Positions 1 through 10,105 of a DNA stretch of 33,587 nt are shown here, piece after piece. The position numbers were made by a program, and so were the translations under genes. Each line of letters opens with the position of its first letter. Position 1 is the first letter of the stretch. This stretch comes from Phoronis australis (taxonomy: Eukaryota; Phoronida; Phoronidae). Location of the stretch: NCBI GenBank assembly GCA_002633005.1, contig NMRA01000104.1, positions 966,067 through 999,653 on the forward strand. The letters run 5' to 3'. Below the pieces are notes generated by a model, which was given only the letters and a program-made list of their open reading frames with translations, had not been told where the DNA came from and made no database searches.

Positions 1-1316
1 TGAAGTATTATTGTAATCTTTATTTATGTTAAAGGTTTTACCAGCGTTCTATTTATTTGTACACGAATGTGAATTTGTTGAAATCGCTGATCCAAATCCT
101 GGCCAAATGTGCGCATTCTGCTGAGACCAACCGTCTGATCAGGGCCAGCGAAGAGTAATTTGGTTAATTCGCTCACTAGGCTATGGCTGAACTTCCTCGT
201 AAGGACAAGAGTTTACGAAGAAATTTAGCGAATAATTTTCGTCAAAAAGTTTACCAGATAGTTTTCATCAAAACGGAGAAAACAAAAATAGATTTGTGAA
301 GACAGGATTAAGTAGTAGAGTCTCTTAAAAACATTCAACTTCGAAGTGCCTTGAACAAATGTATAAAGTCTTATTGCTGAAACAACTGCCATTCACGTTG
401 ACTCAAGAAGTAAGGTTTTCTTCCCACTGCCGATTATGGGGTCTTCGGATGGTATGGAAGCTAATTCCTTTGCATTTCGCTTGTGTGGCCGAACAACCGG
501 CCACACAGTAGCCGACCATAATTAGCAGACGACGTACTTGCCGGAAATTGCACCAGATAATTTAGCCAGGTGTCGCCAGTGAATAATGACGTAAGGGCTT
601 GTGCGTAAGGTCACAGATTTCGTCCATTGAAAGTATACGGAGTTGGCGGTCCATGTACTATAGTCTATGATGCGACAGAATGTTTGGAACAATGAGCTAT
701 ATATCTCATTGGTTTGGTAGACATGGAATACTATGGGTCACATGCCAGCTAGCGCCTTCTTACTCTCGCTAATAAGAGACGAAAAAATCAGAGGAAAGAA
801 GCACCTGATTCTGTGGTCATGTATTATAACAAACATAGACAGATCCCTTTGGTGCATTAGGTCATATGGACCTCGGGAGAGTAACAGTTCTCTCCCTCTG
901 TTTATATGTTCTGATTTCCCCTCGGGATCTGCCCATATTTGAATATCACCCCCAGTTCGGCCCATATCTGTATAGTATTTGAACTCTGTGTTTGTTGTTT
1001 CACTGCAAACTACCTTCGGGAGTGCTTTGCATTAACCGCATGTGTATTAAATTCCTAAAGACTAGAAGTGAGCATAAACTTTTAAAGGCTTACCGACAGA
1101 ACCACTGGATTCCTATTGTGTCATCAGATGATGCATGGCCAGACTACTCTAGATAACTGTTGGGTATTCCAAGACGCTGAATGATCAATACCAATACCAA
1201 TTTCAGTAACAACTAGTTCCGGTTTAATTCTCCCACTGTTTATTGAACCAAGTTGTGAACAAGCCGATGTTTAGTATAATACGCGCTGTAATTAATTATT
1301 GCTTTTTAGATAAACT

Positions 1317-1359
1317 GTGACGCTGCCGCTTACATTTTTAAATGCGGCTGCAGCGTCAC
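1317..1359. repeat. Short perfect-armed hairpin
   Basis: GTGACGCTG at the left is matched by CAGCGTCAC at the right, and inner segments (CCGC/GCGG, CATTT/AAATG) can extend the stem around a tiny loop. The arms are too short and the loop too small for a typical animal microRNA precursor. It may be a transposon remnant or a structured site. Confidence 0.5.
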
Positions 1360-1882
1360 TCGGCACACGTAAAATTTCATGACAAAATTGCTATTTTTTA
1401 CAAACTTGATAAAGATTCGAGACACGATTGAGAAACCTGCTACGACTGAAGTGACTACCCATTAACTTAGTTGAATACCACAATTATCATCAAATATTTG
1501 AAATCAGTTTGTGTACATTTATTTTGTAATAAAAGCGCGAAATTGTACACTTGACATTTTGCATGCCGGAATGAACGACAAACAGAATGACACAATGTGA
1601 CTGACTCATTGTGGGGTTTCATAGGGATCACTTTACAAAAAGCATCGTTGGTGAATACCAAGGGGATATTTAGTGAATTCTAGCATTTCTAAATACAACA
1701 ATTCACTTGGCTTCTCTTGGCGTAATCATGTAAGATGTAATGTCTTGAAATTTCCGTATAACGTTGCATTAATGTCATGCAGGACCATGTCGACAAGATT
1801 GTGTATTTAACCAAAATTGTGGATTTTAACGCAGTAAAAGTTCCGACAGAAAACATGCTGTAGAATTTGATTTTTGAATTGG

Positions 1883-1892
1883 GTCACGTGAC
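1883..1892. promoter_or_regulatory. Palindromic E-box GTCACGTGAC
   Basis: A perfect 10-bp palindrome matching the extended E-box bound by bHLH-zip factors of the MiT/TFE and USF groups. The same 10-mer occurs at 6662-6671. No gene start is evident beside it, so function is unproven. Confidence 0.3.
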
Positions 1893-2546
1893 AATGTCTT
1901 TCAACTAAAACCTATCAAAAACTAATAAAGGTACATTGGTAGCAAAACAACGGTATCAACAAAATGATCGAAATTTATTTGATTTATATGTTCAAGAGGA
2001 GATCTCAAAAACACTATTAAAATTTTCTACAAACATTTTACCTGTTTTTGTTTGATGTAACGTTAATTTTTTGAGGTAGTGAAACGTTTTAAAAACAATT
2101 CCCAACAGAGAACAATATAAAAAACATTATATCTGAAAATTGCATGGGAATCCGACCGACCATTTTTGAATATACGTTGTTCCTAAGTTGGCCAAAATTG
2201 CACATTTTTCTAGGGTCCTGCATAATCTAAAAGGACGGAAGGGGGTCAATGATCAGAGCCTTTGGTGCGCATATGCTTTAACCAAATTTCGAAGAAGGGT
2301 CACTTTTTTAGGCCTTGGTAAGTTATGTAAATTATGAGTTTAGGGCATTTATAACGTATTTCACTTTATCAGGAAGCCGAAATTTTTGGCAAAAATCACT
2401 CTATGGTATTATATCGTGATTTCGCTTTTTTCAGAGTGATGTTGTTTTGAAGTGTATACTTTGGGTTTGAGAGTACGAAGTACACTGCCTCAGGAGCTTT
2501 TCAAAACCCCTTGTTAACATACACTTACCTAAGTTTATGGTAACTA

Positions 2547-2576
2547 CCACCCCACCCCACCCCACCCCCCCACCCC
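2547..2576. repeat. C-rich (CCCCA)n tract, minus-strand G-quadruplex candidate
   Basis: Four or more runs of at least four C separated by single A, with one run of seven C. The minus strand therefore has G-runs with one-base loops, a textbook strong G-quadruplex pattern. It lies about 280 bp upstream of the GPCR start codon. Confidence 0.75.
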
Positions 2577-2811
2577 TGGTTAAAACATCGCATTTTGCGG
2601 CTGCCTGTGTCATCAGCAATACGTTTCGATTCTATCCGACATTACTTGGCGTTATTGGACTAAAAACGCATTGTCGGATCGCATGCGCTTGTGTTCAGCT
2701 TTAAGGGGTGGGATTATTTCGCTTCAAGCTTGTGACGTACTGAACAGCGCGGTTGCTGGGGTAACTCGTCACGTTCTCACAAATGCGTGCGACTCCGCCT
2801 TCAGTTATACA

Positions 2812-2819
2812 TATATAAG
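2812..2819 (+). promoter_or_regulatory. TATA box candidate for the GPCR gene
   Basis: TATATAAG lies 46 bp upstream of the GPCR ATG at 2858. Initiation about 30 bp downstream would leave a 5' UTR of only some 15 nt. That is short but compatible with an intronless gene. A CRE-like TGACGTAC sits about 75 bp further upstream (2733-2740). Placement is by motif only. Confidence 0.35.
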
Positions 2820-2857
2820 TTCATCAAGCGTTGAAATTTTCCTTATGCCAAGAAACA

Positions 2858-3844
2858 ATGTCCAATTTAACTAGTTCTAACCGCACACCGTGGTACGCTG
2901 AGGGATCAACACCGGATGTTGTATTATACTTACACATCACTTTCGAAGTTCTCCTCGCCGTCGGCATTAGTGTTGGTAACAGTCTGGTTTGCTTGGCCTG
3001 CATCAAATTCCCAGAAGTACGCACAGAAAATATCAGCATCATGATTTTTGGCCTTGGACTCAGCGATCTGTTGGTAGGACTCTGTCTGCCACTCAATACG
3101 TTCAAGAAACTTGTCGTGCCGCTGCTCTGGGAGTCGCTGCCAATGTCCGCCATTACTAGTGCCTCCGCCTGCATTGGTTTTCTTTATGGTGTCTCCATCC
3201 CAGTCAACGTATCCACTGCCATGCTTGTAGTTGTGAATGTGGACAGGTTTGTTTCCATTAAGTTTCCTCTGCGATACGAAGGTTTAATGACAACCGGCGT
3301 CGCAAAAAAGTTAGTAATCACAGCATTCTCTTATGGCCCGATACTGAGCTTACTTCTTCTATTCACTGTGAACGAGAATTTCGTCGGCGACCGCGACCTG
3401 TGTTTGTTTCAAACAATATTTCAAAGAACTCCAATAAGAGTCACGTATGGCATTTTGGCGATTTACGTTCCAGATGTCATTATTCTTGGTCTTCATTTTT
3501 ATGTGATTGTTCTTGCCTATCGCCAACGAAAAAAAATCTTCAGCGAACTATGTCCACAAGAGATACGACAAAGAGAGCAATACAAACTAACGAAGGCAAT
3601 GCTGAAATTTGTTGCGCTTAAGATTTTAAGCACTTGGCCTCAGTTGATTGCTAAGAACGCCTACCCCCCTCCATCTGTAATTGCCCTTGAGGACTGGAAA
3701 ATATCTTCGCTCCGAGCTTTTTTAACAGATCTTGCAGGACTGAATTCACTGGTTAATCCGTTTTTGTATGTATTGGCTTTACCCGCCTACAAGCAAGCTT
3801 TTCGTAAAATGTTTAACTGTTACAATAGCGTTGGAGGGAACTGA
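2858..3844 (+). CDS. Rhodopsin-class (class A) G protein-coupled receptor, orphan
   Basis: A 328-residue, single-exon seven-pass receptor of the plasma membrane. Visible family marks are: N-glycosylation sequons NLT and NRT in the first 10 residues; TM1 with GN(41)SLV; TM2 with LSD(70)LLVG; C105 at the start of TM3 and C182 in loop 2, the usual disulfide pair; a DRF(129-131) variant of DRY followed by PLRY in loop 2; a TM5 proline (P205); TM7 with NPFLY (300-304); and a short helix 8 and tail with C321 as a possible palmitoylation site. Oddities are no TM4 tryptophan, and TM6 reading STWP instead of CWxP, so the toggle tryptophan is shifted by one. The open frame extends nine codons upstream to a TTG, but the ATG at 2858 has A at -3 and is the first Met. 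The ligand cannot be assigned. Fold confidence is high, subfamily unknown. Confidence 0.92.
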   Translation: MSNLTSSNRTPWYAEGSTPDVVLYLHITFEVLLAVGISVGNSLVCLACIKFPEVRTENISIMIFGLGLSDLLVGLCLPLNTFKKLVVPLLWESLPMSAITSASACIGFLYGVSIPVNVSTAMLVVVNVDRFVSIKFPLRYEGLMTTGVAKKLVITAFSYGPILSLLLLFTVNENFVGDRDLCLFQTIFQRTPIRVTYGILAIYVPDVIILGLHFYVIVLAYRQRKKIFSELCPQEIRQREQYKLTKAMLKFVALKILSTWPQLIAKNAYPPPSVIALEDWKISSLRAFLTDLAGLNSLVNPFLYVLALPAYKQAFRKMFNCYNSVGGN

Positions 3845-3854
3845 ACGTTTTCAT

Positions 3855-3862
3855 TGACGTCA
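3855..3862. promoter_or_regulatory. Perfect CRE palindrome TGACGTCA
   Basis: A full cAMP-response-element palindrome 11 bp past the GPCR stop codon, so probably inside its 3' UTR. It may be fortuitous. A second perfect copy occurs at 26292-26299. Confidence 0.25.
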
Positions 3863-4566
3863 TGCATGTACTTATGATCGAACACATGGAAAAGTCGACA
3901 GAGTTTCCTTTTGCGCATGCCCTGTGCCAAGGTAGCGCTTTGCGGTTGGTGGGGAGCTGTGAACACAAAGCATTTCATAAGCCTCTATCTGAAAAGGAAT
4001 TTCTCATTATTGGGTCAAAATGACCCATGGGAGTATTTTTGTGATAGGATCTCTGCAAGAGATTCGTGCTTAAATGCTCGGCCTGAACTATTTGCATAGA
4101 CGTTATGCCAGTGATGAAACCTCAAACTGAGAGCAAGTTTCATACATGGGTCCGTCCCATACATTACGATGCTCGTTTAAGCGTTTCTTTCAGCACGATT
4201 TCACCTCGGAATATTTTCCATTAGCCGAAGGTGTCGTCAAAGGGATCCCGTTTTACCACATTTATTTGTTTATTTTTACGCGGACATAATGTCTATAATG
4301 CTTAACAACGACAGTAATGTTAAAGGTTTTATAAACGGTGACAAAGAACTCAAAATTCCGCAATATGCAGGCGACACAGTCTAGACGTTAGACACCCGTT
4401 CCCTACGCAATTACTCGCTTCAACCAAAAAACAATTGTGGACAGTTACGCTCTAAAAGCGGGGTGTCCAGCACGTACTGCTAAGGTTCCAGCACGTACAG
4501 TTACTTGCTTCAACCACACGCGTTACTACCTCGCAGTTAAAGTGAACTCCAGGTGTGTAGTATGCG
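3863..4566. other. Noncoding, with short direct repeats
   Basis: No gene is seen. TTACTCGCTTCAACCA (4411-4426) recurs with one change at 4501-4516, and CCAGCACGTAC occurs at 4467-4477 and 4488-4498. These suggest an old local duplication. No clear AATAAA signal for the GPCR was found here. Confidence 0.45.
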
Positions 4567-4600
4567 ATCTCGCGAGATAAGCGAGAACGTCATTGGGCGG
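4567..4600 (+). promoter_or_regulatory. Promoter-like block: TCTCGCGAGA palindrome, inverted CCAAT, GC box
   Basis: ATCTCGCGAGAT (4567-4578) is a perfect 12-bp palindrome containing TCTCGCGAGA, a motif enriched in vertebrate CpG promoters and reported as the BANP/ZBTB33-type element. Within 25 bp come ATTGG (inverted CCAAT, 4592-4596) and GGGCGG (4595-4600). The cluster is typical of a TATA-less housekeeping promoter. Orientation is inferred from the candidate first exon just downstream. Confidence 0.45.
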
Positions 4601-4655
4601 ACATTTTTTAAAATCAGAAGAAATAAGGAATTTGGCTTCCACATTCTGAGAGACA

Positions 4656-4664
4656 ATGAGCGAT
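4656..4664 (+). CDS. Possible first coding exon (Met-Ser-Asp) ending at a splice donor
   Basis: ATG AGC GAT is followed at once by GTGAGT (4665-4670), matching the +1 to +6 donor consensus, about 60 bp downstream of the promoter-like block. Tiny first coding exons are common in broadly expressed animal genes. The -1 base of the donor is T rather than G, and I could not locate a second exon, so the product is unknown. The neighbouring MITE pair would then lie in its first intron. Confidence 0.25.
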
Positions 4665-4932
4665 GTGAGTATATTTTTAAAGCAGTGCACTTATTGAATT
4701 TTCCGTAGTAGTAAGTTAATGTTTCGCACGATGTATTTTATTAAAAGTGGTAATCCAGTAGTTGGTAATTGACAACTGCCAACACAGCCATTCAGTCATT
4801 TCAGTGTCAGCCTCAACCAAGCCTCAAAAGTCAATCGGTGTCGAGTCTCGACCGACGGCTACCTACGTTTTACTGTAGTTGTAGGCGTTCTTCCAATAAA
4901 TCATTTGAGCCTCTGCTACTCATCTAATGGAC

Positions 4933-5117
4933 AATTGACCTATCGCAAGCTCCGCCCCTTTACGTAATGTCGACTAACACACAATGAGTTTTACCCGGCA
5001 ACATGTTGTTTGTCGGGTAATATGGCGGCTTGGAAGCGCAGAAGAAGGTGTGTCAAGGATGATGAGTTCTAAATGGTCAGTTAAGCTGCCACTCAAAATC
5101 CTGGCGATAGGTCAATT
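4933..5117. mobile_element. MITE-like element with 14-bp terminal inverted repeats
   Basis: AATTGACCTATCGC (4933-4946) and its exact reverse complement (5104-5117) bound a 185-bp noncoding unit. It contains no open frame, as expected of a non-autonomous miniature inverted-repeat element. A related end with the same adjoining GGCGGAGCTT block lies at 6674-6707. No clean target-site duplication was identified, so the superfamily is open. Confidence 0.6.
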
Positions 5118-5231
5118 TACCTATCGCCAGGATTATGACTGACGGCTTATCTGACCAATCAGAATGCAGCATTCTTGACACACCTTCTTCTGCGCTTCCA
5201 AGCCGCCATATTACCCGACAAAGAACATGTT
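5118..5231. mobile_element. Inverted, truncated second copy of the 4933-5117 element
   Basis: Starting next to the first copy, the reverse complement of its right two-thirds reappears: CTATCGCCAGGAT, CTTGACACACCTTCTTCTGC, CCGCCATATTACCCGACAAA and AACATGTT (5224-5231) pair with 5000-5113. Together the copies form a fold-back with arms of about 115 bp and almost no loop. The far end with GGCGGAGC and the outer terminal repeat is missing. Mismatches cluster near the centre. Confidence 0.6.
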
Positions 5232-6673
5232 ATCGTGTAATACTTATTTTAGTCTATAGCACAAGAAATTGTGCGCTAAGAATGGTGAAACGGTGTTGAT
5301 ATGTCGTGTGTACTTCCGACAGACGTTATGCTGCTCCAGAATAACAACCCGTCATTTTTGGGCATCACCTAAACCGAAAAGTGATGTCGACCACACGAGC
5401 AGCTGAACTTGGCAATGTTGCATGATTACTTGAAGGATGTAATAAACACAAATGTTACAAGACACGCACTCATCAGTTTGGTGGCCTATCTCAGATTTTG
5501 CATCCTGAGTTTCACACTTCTGATCGCCTAAGTTTGTATCGCCACCTGCTAGATCTCAGCACTAGTCTAGCGGTAGTCTCAGAAATTGTTGTTTTCAAGG
5601 GCAATTTTATTATTTTTCATTTATTTCGACCTAATGAACATAGTTTGGTTTCGTAGCACAGGTAGTCGTTCGCGTTCAACTGAACTCCTCCCAAAATTGA
5701 AAGATTCGATCGGCAGGGAGGGGCACTGGATTACTAAATTCAAAGCCTTGTTCGAGTTGTTGTCACGAAAACATAAACAGTTGAATTACGTTTTGATGAG
5801 AGCCTCTAGTATAAAAGTCGCCTGTAGAGTTAGAGAGAGCTCTTTTTCAATTTGTTTTTAAAAAAATTGAAAGCATGATATTTAGATTTATGAAGCTTTC
5901 AAAAAGAATTTGAGGTATTTTTGTAAATAGCCATTTTTGCCACTACACCAGACTTGTCATCATTTGTAACCATACCACAGCTTAGTGATCATCTGAAAGC
6001 TACCTTTATGCAATGAAACTAAAAATATGTGAAGTTTACCAGAAGGTAGGCCTAACCTAAATGTCTTATAATGATGCTATTAAGGCCAATTCCATGCATT
6101 AATTTGACTTGGACACAACCATTGACCTACCGGATCTAACTGTTTGCCTAGGACGAGATGAGTGTGTACCTGAGCTATGGGAACTTGAGTTTTTTAATTC
6201 AACTATTTCGTTTTAAGATTAGAAAAGCGTAAACAGTGCTATTGATCTACTTTACTCCGGGAGTCCCACCAGTTGTGACCTACTTTTCACTGGCGAACTT
6301 TAGCAGACGACAGAATAAAAATCTATGATATCGTACAAATAATTCGATTTTAAGTTAATATATACCCAGCTTTACATGAGCATATCGCATCAGAGGCCAG
6401 CTTGTCATTTGTCAGGTGAATGTGAACCCCGTGGGGTTCTTCGGATTTTCACTGTCTCGGAAATATTTTCCTCAAACACTTATTTTTTCATCGTCACCTT
6501 TACAAATTACCATAGCATGAAAGTATTATTCTCTGCTGAAAAGCATCGCCTGTTGTCTTTGTCGAAGCGTTTTCGGATAGTACCAAAACCTTCACCGATT
6601 CCACCAGGAACGTCGTTTGGCGGCAGTGTATTTGCCTCTGAGATTTTGCTGTTTGTTGGGTGTCACGTGACCT
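5232..6673. other. No gene recognised
   Basis: The 91-residue frame at 5586-5861 begins at a non-ATG codon and shows no domain. A TATAAAAG at 5810-5817 is followed by nothing gene-like. Frames at 6376-6739 open on both strands overlap transposon-derived sequence at their right end. Confidence 0.5.
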
Positions 6674-6707
6674 TTCGCAAAGAGGCGGAGCTTGCGATAG
6701 GTCAATT
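6662..6707. repeat. MITE-end remnant with adjoining E-box palindrome
   Basis: TTCGCAAAGAGGCGGAGCTT (6674-6693) runs into GCGATAGGTCAATT (6694-6707). That is the reverse complement of the left end of the 4933-5117 element, including its GC-rich inner block. GTCACGTGAC (6662-6671) lies directly beside it. Only this end is recognisable. Confidence 0.55.
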
Positions 6708-7960
6708 GCCAATAAGCCAAATCCCGAAATAGTTATCAATTGTTATCAAAATACGTCGTCGGGCTTATTATTGCCTTATTATTGCTATTTTCCAGGGTGA
6801 AAATCTTCGACAGGTGGTCACAAATTTCCAAAAGACCTAAGGTTACTATAGGCGTGGAGAATTACGGTCAAAAGGGTCATTTGCTAATATTTCTCTGACT
6901 ATTCTGTTACAGGTGAGAGAAAACGACTGAAACCAGCCGCCTTACCGTCTATTTCATCTTTCGAAAAAGCGAAGAGCAATCCTTCAGCACTAACCTGAGA
7001 GAATTGAACCTCTCACTTCAGAAAGTCACCCCTTTTGCATTGGGAAAATTACAATTATTTTTAACAAGTAATGTTGTTCCTTTGTATGTATGTGGTTGTT
7101 CAGTTTGCCATTTTGTTTTTAAATACACTGATTATTGTTTATTCTCAAATCTTGTGCATAGCAGATTCTTATCCGGCTAGCAACGATTGAAAGCATACTT
7201 TGCTTGCAAGTGGAACTTTTGTTATAGACAAGTTAACACAAAACTTAAAACTGTTCAAAGGCCTTCTTAAGAAAGCTCTAAAAATATGTTCACACATAAA
7301 CAACTCAAATGCAAACAAAGGGAATACTTCGTTTTGATCGCTGGACATTTCTGTAGGTCAACAGGAAAAATGACAATTCGCAAACGTAATCGGTAATCAC
7401 TTCATTCTTTATAAAGAAGCAGCACGGCCGCACTGTATGGGGCTTTAAAACTGAAGAAATATTGTGGTTTGAATAATTAGTGACAAACGTGCCTGTTGAT
7501 GAAAAATTTATTCGATCATCAAAGTGTAACATTAACGGGCTTTGTACTGACAATAAAACAATCGATGCAGTCACTGAATGTCATTGAAGAGTTTTTACCA
7601 TTAGTATAAAGCCTTTCTTCTGAAAGGAAAAGTTAATGTCACTCAGTGAGAAAAGACAGGGTATTAATAACAGATGCTTTTGGTTTTCATTTCACTGGGA
7701 TTGAGTTTCAATGGCCTATACATGTAGAAGCGCTCGTAAAAACGTCCAGTTTCGGCACGTGGCTTTCCTTCATGTAACCCCATTCAGCCTGAGTAACGTA
7801 CAAAATTAGATCCTTGAAGGTAAACACAACATTGTATCACTTGACTCTCTTTGTACCCAAAATTTGACCCTGAACTACACCAGAGTGTTACTAGGTCTTC
7901 TTTAGCTTCAGTCCCTCAGGTTTCTTCCATGAAAGGAAATAAGGCATTGTTGTCCACAAA
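6708..7960. other. No gene recognised
   Basis: AT-rich sequence with short frames only (for example 7305-7574, minus), without motifs or convincing splice sites. Confidence 0.5.
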
Positions 7961-7980
7961 TGACTCATTGCCTATAAAAG
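7961..7980 (+). promoter_or_regulatory. AP-1 site plus TATA box
   Basis: TGACTCA (7961-7967), a perfect AP-1/TRE site, is followed five bases later by TATAAAAG (7973-7980). A CAGTCAG initiator-like stretch occurs near 8013-8019, slightly further downstream than usual. Downstream, an open stretch follows a CTCCAG at 8094-8099 and reaches a stop at 8247-8249, but the intervening space is too short for a normal intron. The transcript is therefore unclear. Confidence 0.35.
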
Positions 7981-8019
7981 GGCATCCTCACAAACGAGGT
8001 TAGCTGGTGTAGCAGTCAG

Positions 8020-9690
8020 ATATAGTTCCTCTTCAACACAAACAATCCACTGGCACATTTTCATATGGTAACTTAGTGCTGCTATTCACATTTCTCCAGG
8101 GCCACTGGCTTGTACATTGTGCCATGCATCACTGCTGCTGTATGGACGACATGCTGCAGGAAGAGAAGGGAGTAACAAAACTTGTCTATGTTGCTGCTTG
8201 GAGTGACCTTAAAAACGTCACTGAACCTGGAACAAATACTGAAACATAAAAAATGTAGCCCTTGTTTTTCAAAAATATGGTGAACTGCTTTACAATTTGT
8301 CACAAAATTAAATAATTACTATTTCCGGAAAGCAAGCGTCTATATAATATAATATAATAAGTATTGATTTGTATAGAACTGCGTCTTTATTTTTCATTCC
8401 TAGCCATAACAATTTTTAAACTTTTTGTCTGCAAAATATGCAAGTTATTTGGGACAACTTCAAACCTTTGTTACCCATTTTCAAGTCTTTTGATTTTTGA
8501 TACTTTCATCAATTTTAAACACGATTACAGATTCATGGGTCTGTCAAGCACACTTTTGGTCTAAGGCTGAGGGAGCCGTTTCTCAGATTTTTATTTTTCT
8601 TCCAAGATTTGAAGACTTAGGTCATTTCAAAATGATGGAAAATCTTTCTGTTGTTTAAGAGTAATTAAAAATCCTAAGGCACCACTGTTTGCGTATTGGC
8701 AGTAAGCATAATACGTTCAAATGTGTCACTCGTATGTTCACAGCAAAAATTTTTACAAAAAATGGCTGTCATGTGAATTTATAAACGAATTGCAACATTT
8801 CAAGGCATGAGTTAAGACTTTTCAGTCATAGAGAAATCTGAAAATGTTTTACATTTTTATGGGTTTAAATGGATAGCAAAACCATTTCATGAAAATTGAA
8901 AGAACTTCATGAAGGTTAAGAATTACCTCAGTGTGCTCTTTTCTCCGGACACTATTACCTGTTATTTCCACACATTCAGTTCCACCAAATTTTACAACCC
9001 CAACCCCCTATGCCAACCTTCCCCTGAGGACCTGAATAAGTAAGTTGACAAAACAACTTGCATACCTTTCTTTAAAAATAGCTGTCTCTTTTCAAAGGCT
9101 TTGTTCTTTGTCTCCGATACAGAAAGTAGGCTTTGACAACAGATCTGCACTGGATAGGAAAATTTCGCTGGCTAGCTGCAGTCAACTGCTTAAAATCAAT
9201 TTCTGTCCATTCAGGGACGGTTGCAGAAGTGATGCATATCTCCTTTGCACGTCACTAGCCCTCAAGCCTAAAAATCAAAGGTCAGGTGAAAACAGACCTG
9301 ATAGATTTCCATGTCAACGTGTAATAGATTTCCGGACGACAAAGAATATGGAGTAAACAAATAGTCTAATGGATATTTGTCATGTACCCTTTGGGCTCGG
9401 ATTGTAGTCTTACCTCACTAACTACTGTCGAGTTGATCACATAAACCTTCAGCATTGATTGATGTAACTGTCACCGATAAACCTGTTAAAAATCATTCCA
9501 AACATTAATAATGCTGCTTTGATGTACGAAAACATCCCGAGTGCTACGTCAAGTATCGTAACACACATCACAACAGACACTGATTAACCTGACTGTCGAC
9601 TGCCGCGTAGTCGACATCGGCCAGTACCTCAGTTAACAGGCATCAGTATTGTAAACATGGAATAATCGTTAAAATAATCACAAACCTTAC
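8020..9690. other. No gene recognised
   Basis: Frames at 8082-8303 (minus) and 8100-8249 (plus) overlap, and neither shows a recognisable domain. The frame at 9045-9356 is also featureless. The rest is AT-rich noncoding sequence. Confidence 0.45.
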
Positions 9691-9881
9691 CTTTCTATAA
9701 GATCATGAAGCACCCTTTTCACGCAATCTCAGATTCAGTTGGCACGGCTGAAAGCCATTTTACCATGTTTTAAAGGGCTCGCGAAATCGAGGCTGCTTAA
9801 TCTATCACCACTAGTACAAGCGCGCCCTCTAGTAATGTAAAGATTGCCGAATTGCCCAATTGTGTTTAGTGTAATGAAGCT

Positions 9882-9999
9882 TTAAAGTTAGGACGGTGGA
9901 ATGTTAGTACGGTTTAGTGAGAAAGGTGATTTGGTACGTTAGGTTATCACGCTGATCTAAAATATGTTCCGACCTTAAACTAGTCCGGACTAACTTTAA
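9882..9999. repeat. Short inverted-repeat element, about 118 bp
   Basis: TTAAAGTTAG (9882-9891) is matched by CTAACTTTAA (9990-9999). Between them are related motifs (TTAGGACGGT, TTAGTACGGT, GGTACGTTAGG) and a perfect 12-bp palindrome TAGTCCGGACTA (9981-9992). This could be a small non-autonomous transposon or a structured site. No second copy was found in the window. Confidence 0.35.
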
Positions 10000-10091
10000 T
10001 GCGAAAGCAGCTTATGACGGCGCCATCAAGCCTTTGATGTGCCGAGAACTTCGTTGGAGACTGTAGGGTGAAAATGCGCGTATTCTCGTCC

Positions 10092-10105
10092 ACTTGCATG
10101 CAAGT
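10092..10105. repeat. Perfect 14-bp palindrome
   Basis: ACTTGCATGCAAGT is fully self-complementary. It embeds ATGCAAGT, which resembles an octamer-type half site (ATGCAAAT). Function unknown. Confidence 0.4.

Larger units (their letters stand above)
1..2800. other. Noncoding flank upstream of the GPCR
   Basis: No convincing gene is visible. The short open frames here (for example 733-965, open on both strands) have no recognisable domains and look like chance. The stretch holds a short hairpin (1317-1359), a palindromic E-box (1883-1892) and a C-rich tract (2547-2576), each listed separately. Confidence 0.6.

Noticed and set aside
733-965. Overlapping frames on both strands
   Set aside because: No domain, no splice context, and equal openness on both strands suggests chance.
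2824-3174. 116-residue frame antisense to the GPCR
   Set aside because: Shadow of the strongly supported GPCR coding sequence on the other strand.
8100-8249. Plus-strand segment GHWLVHCAMHH... recalling the copper motif of multicopper oxidases
   Set aside because: Spacing of His residues does not fit HCHxxxHxxxxM, and the supposed intron before it would be only about 30 nt.
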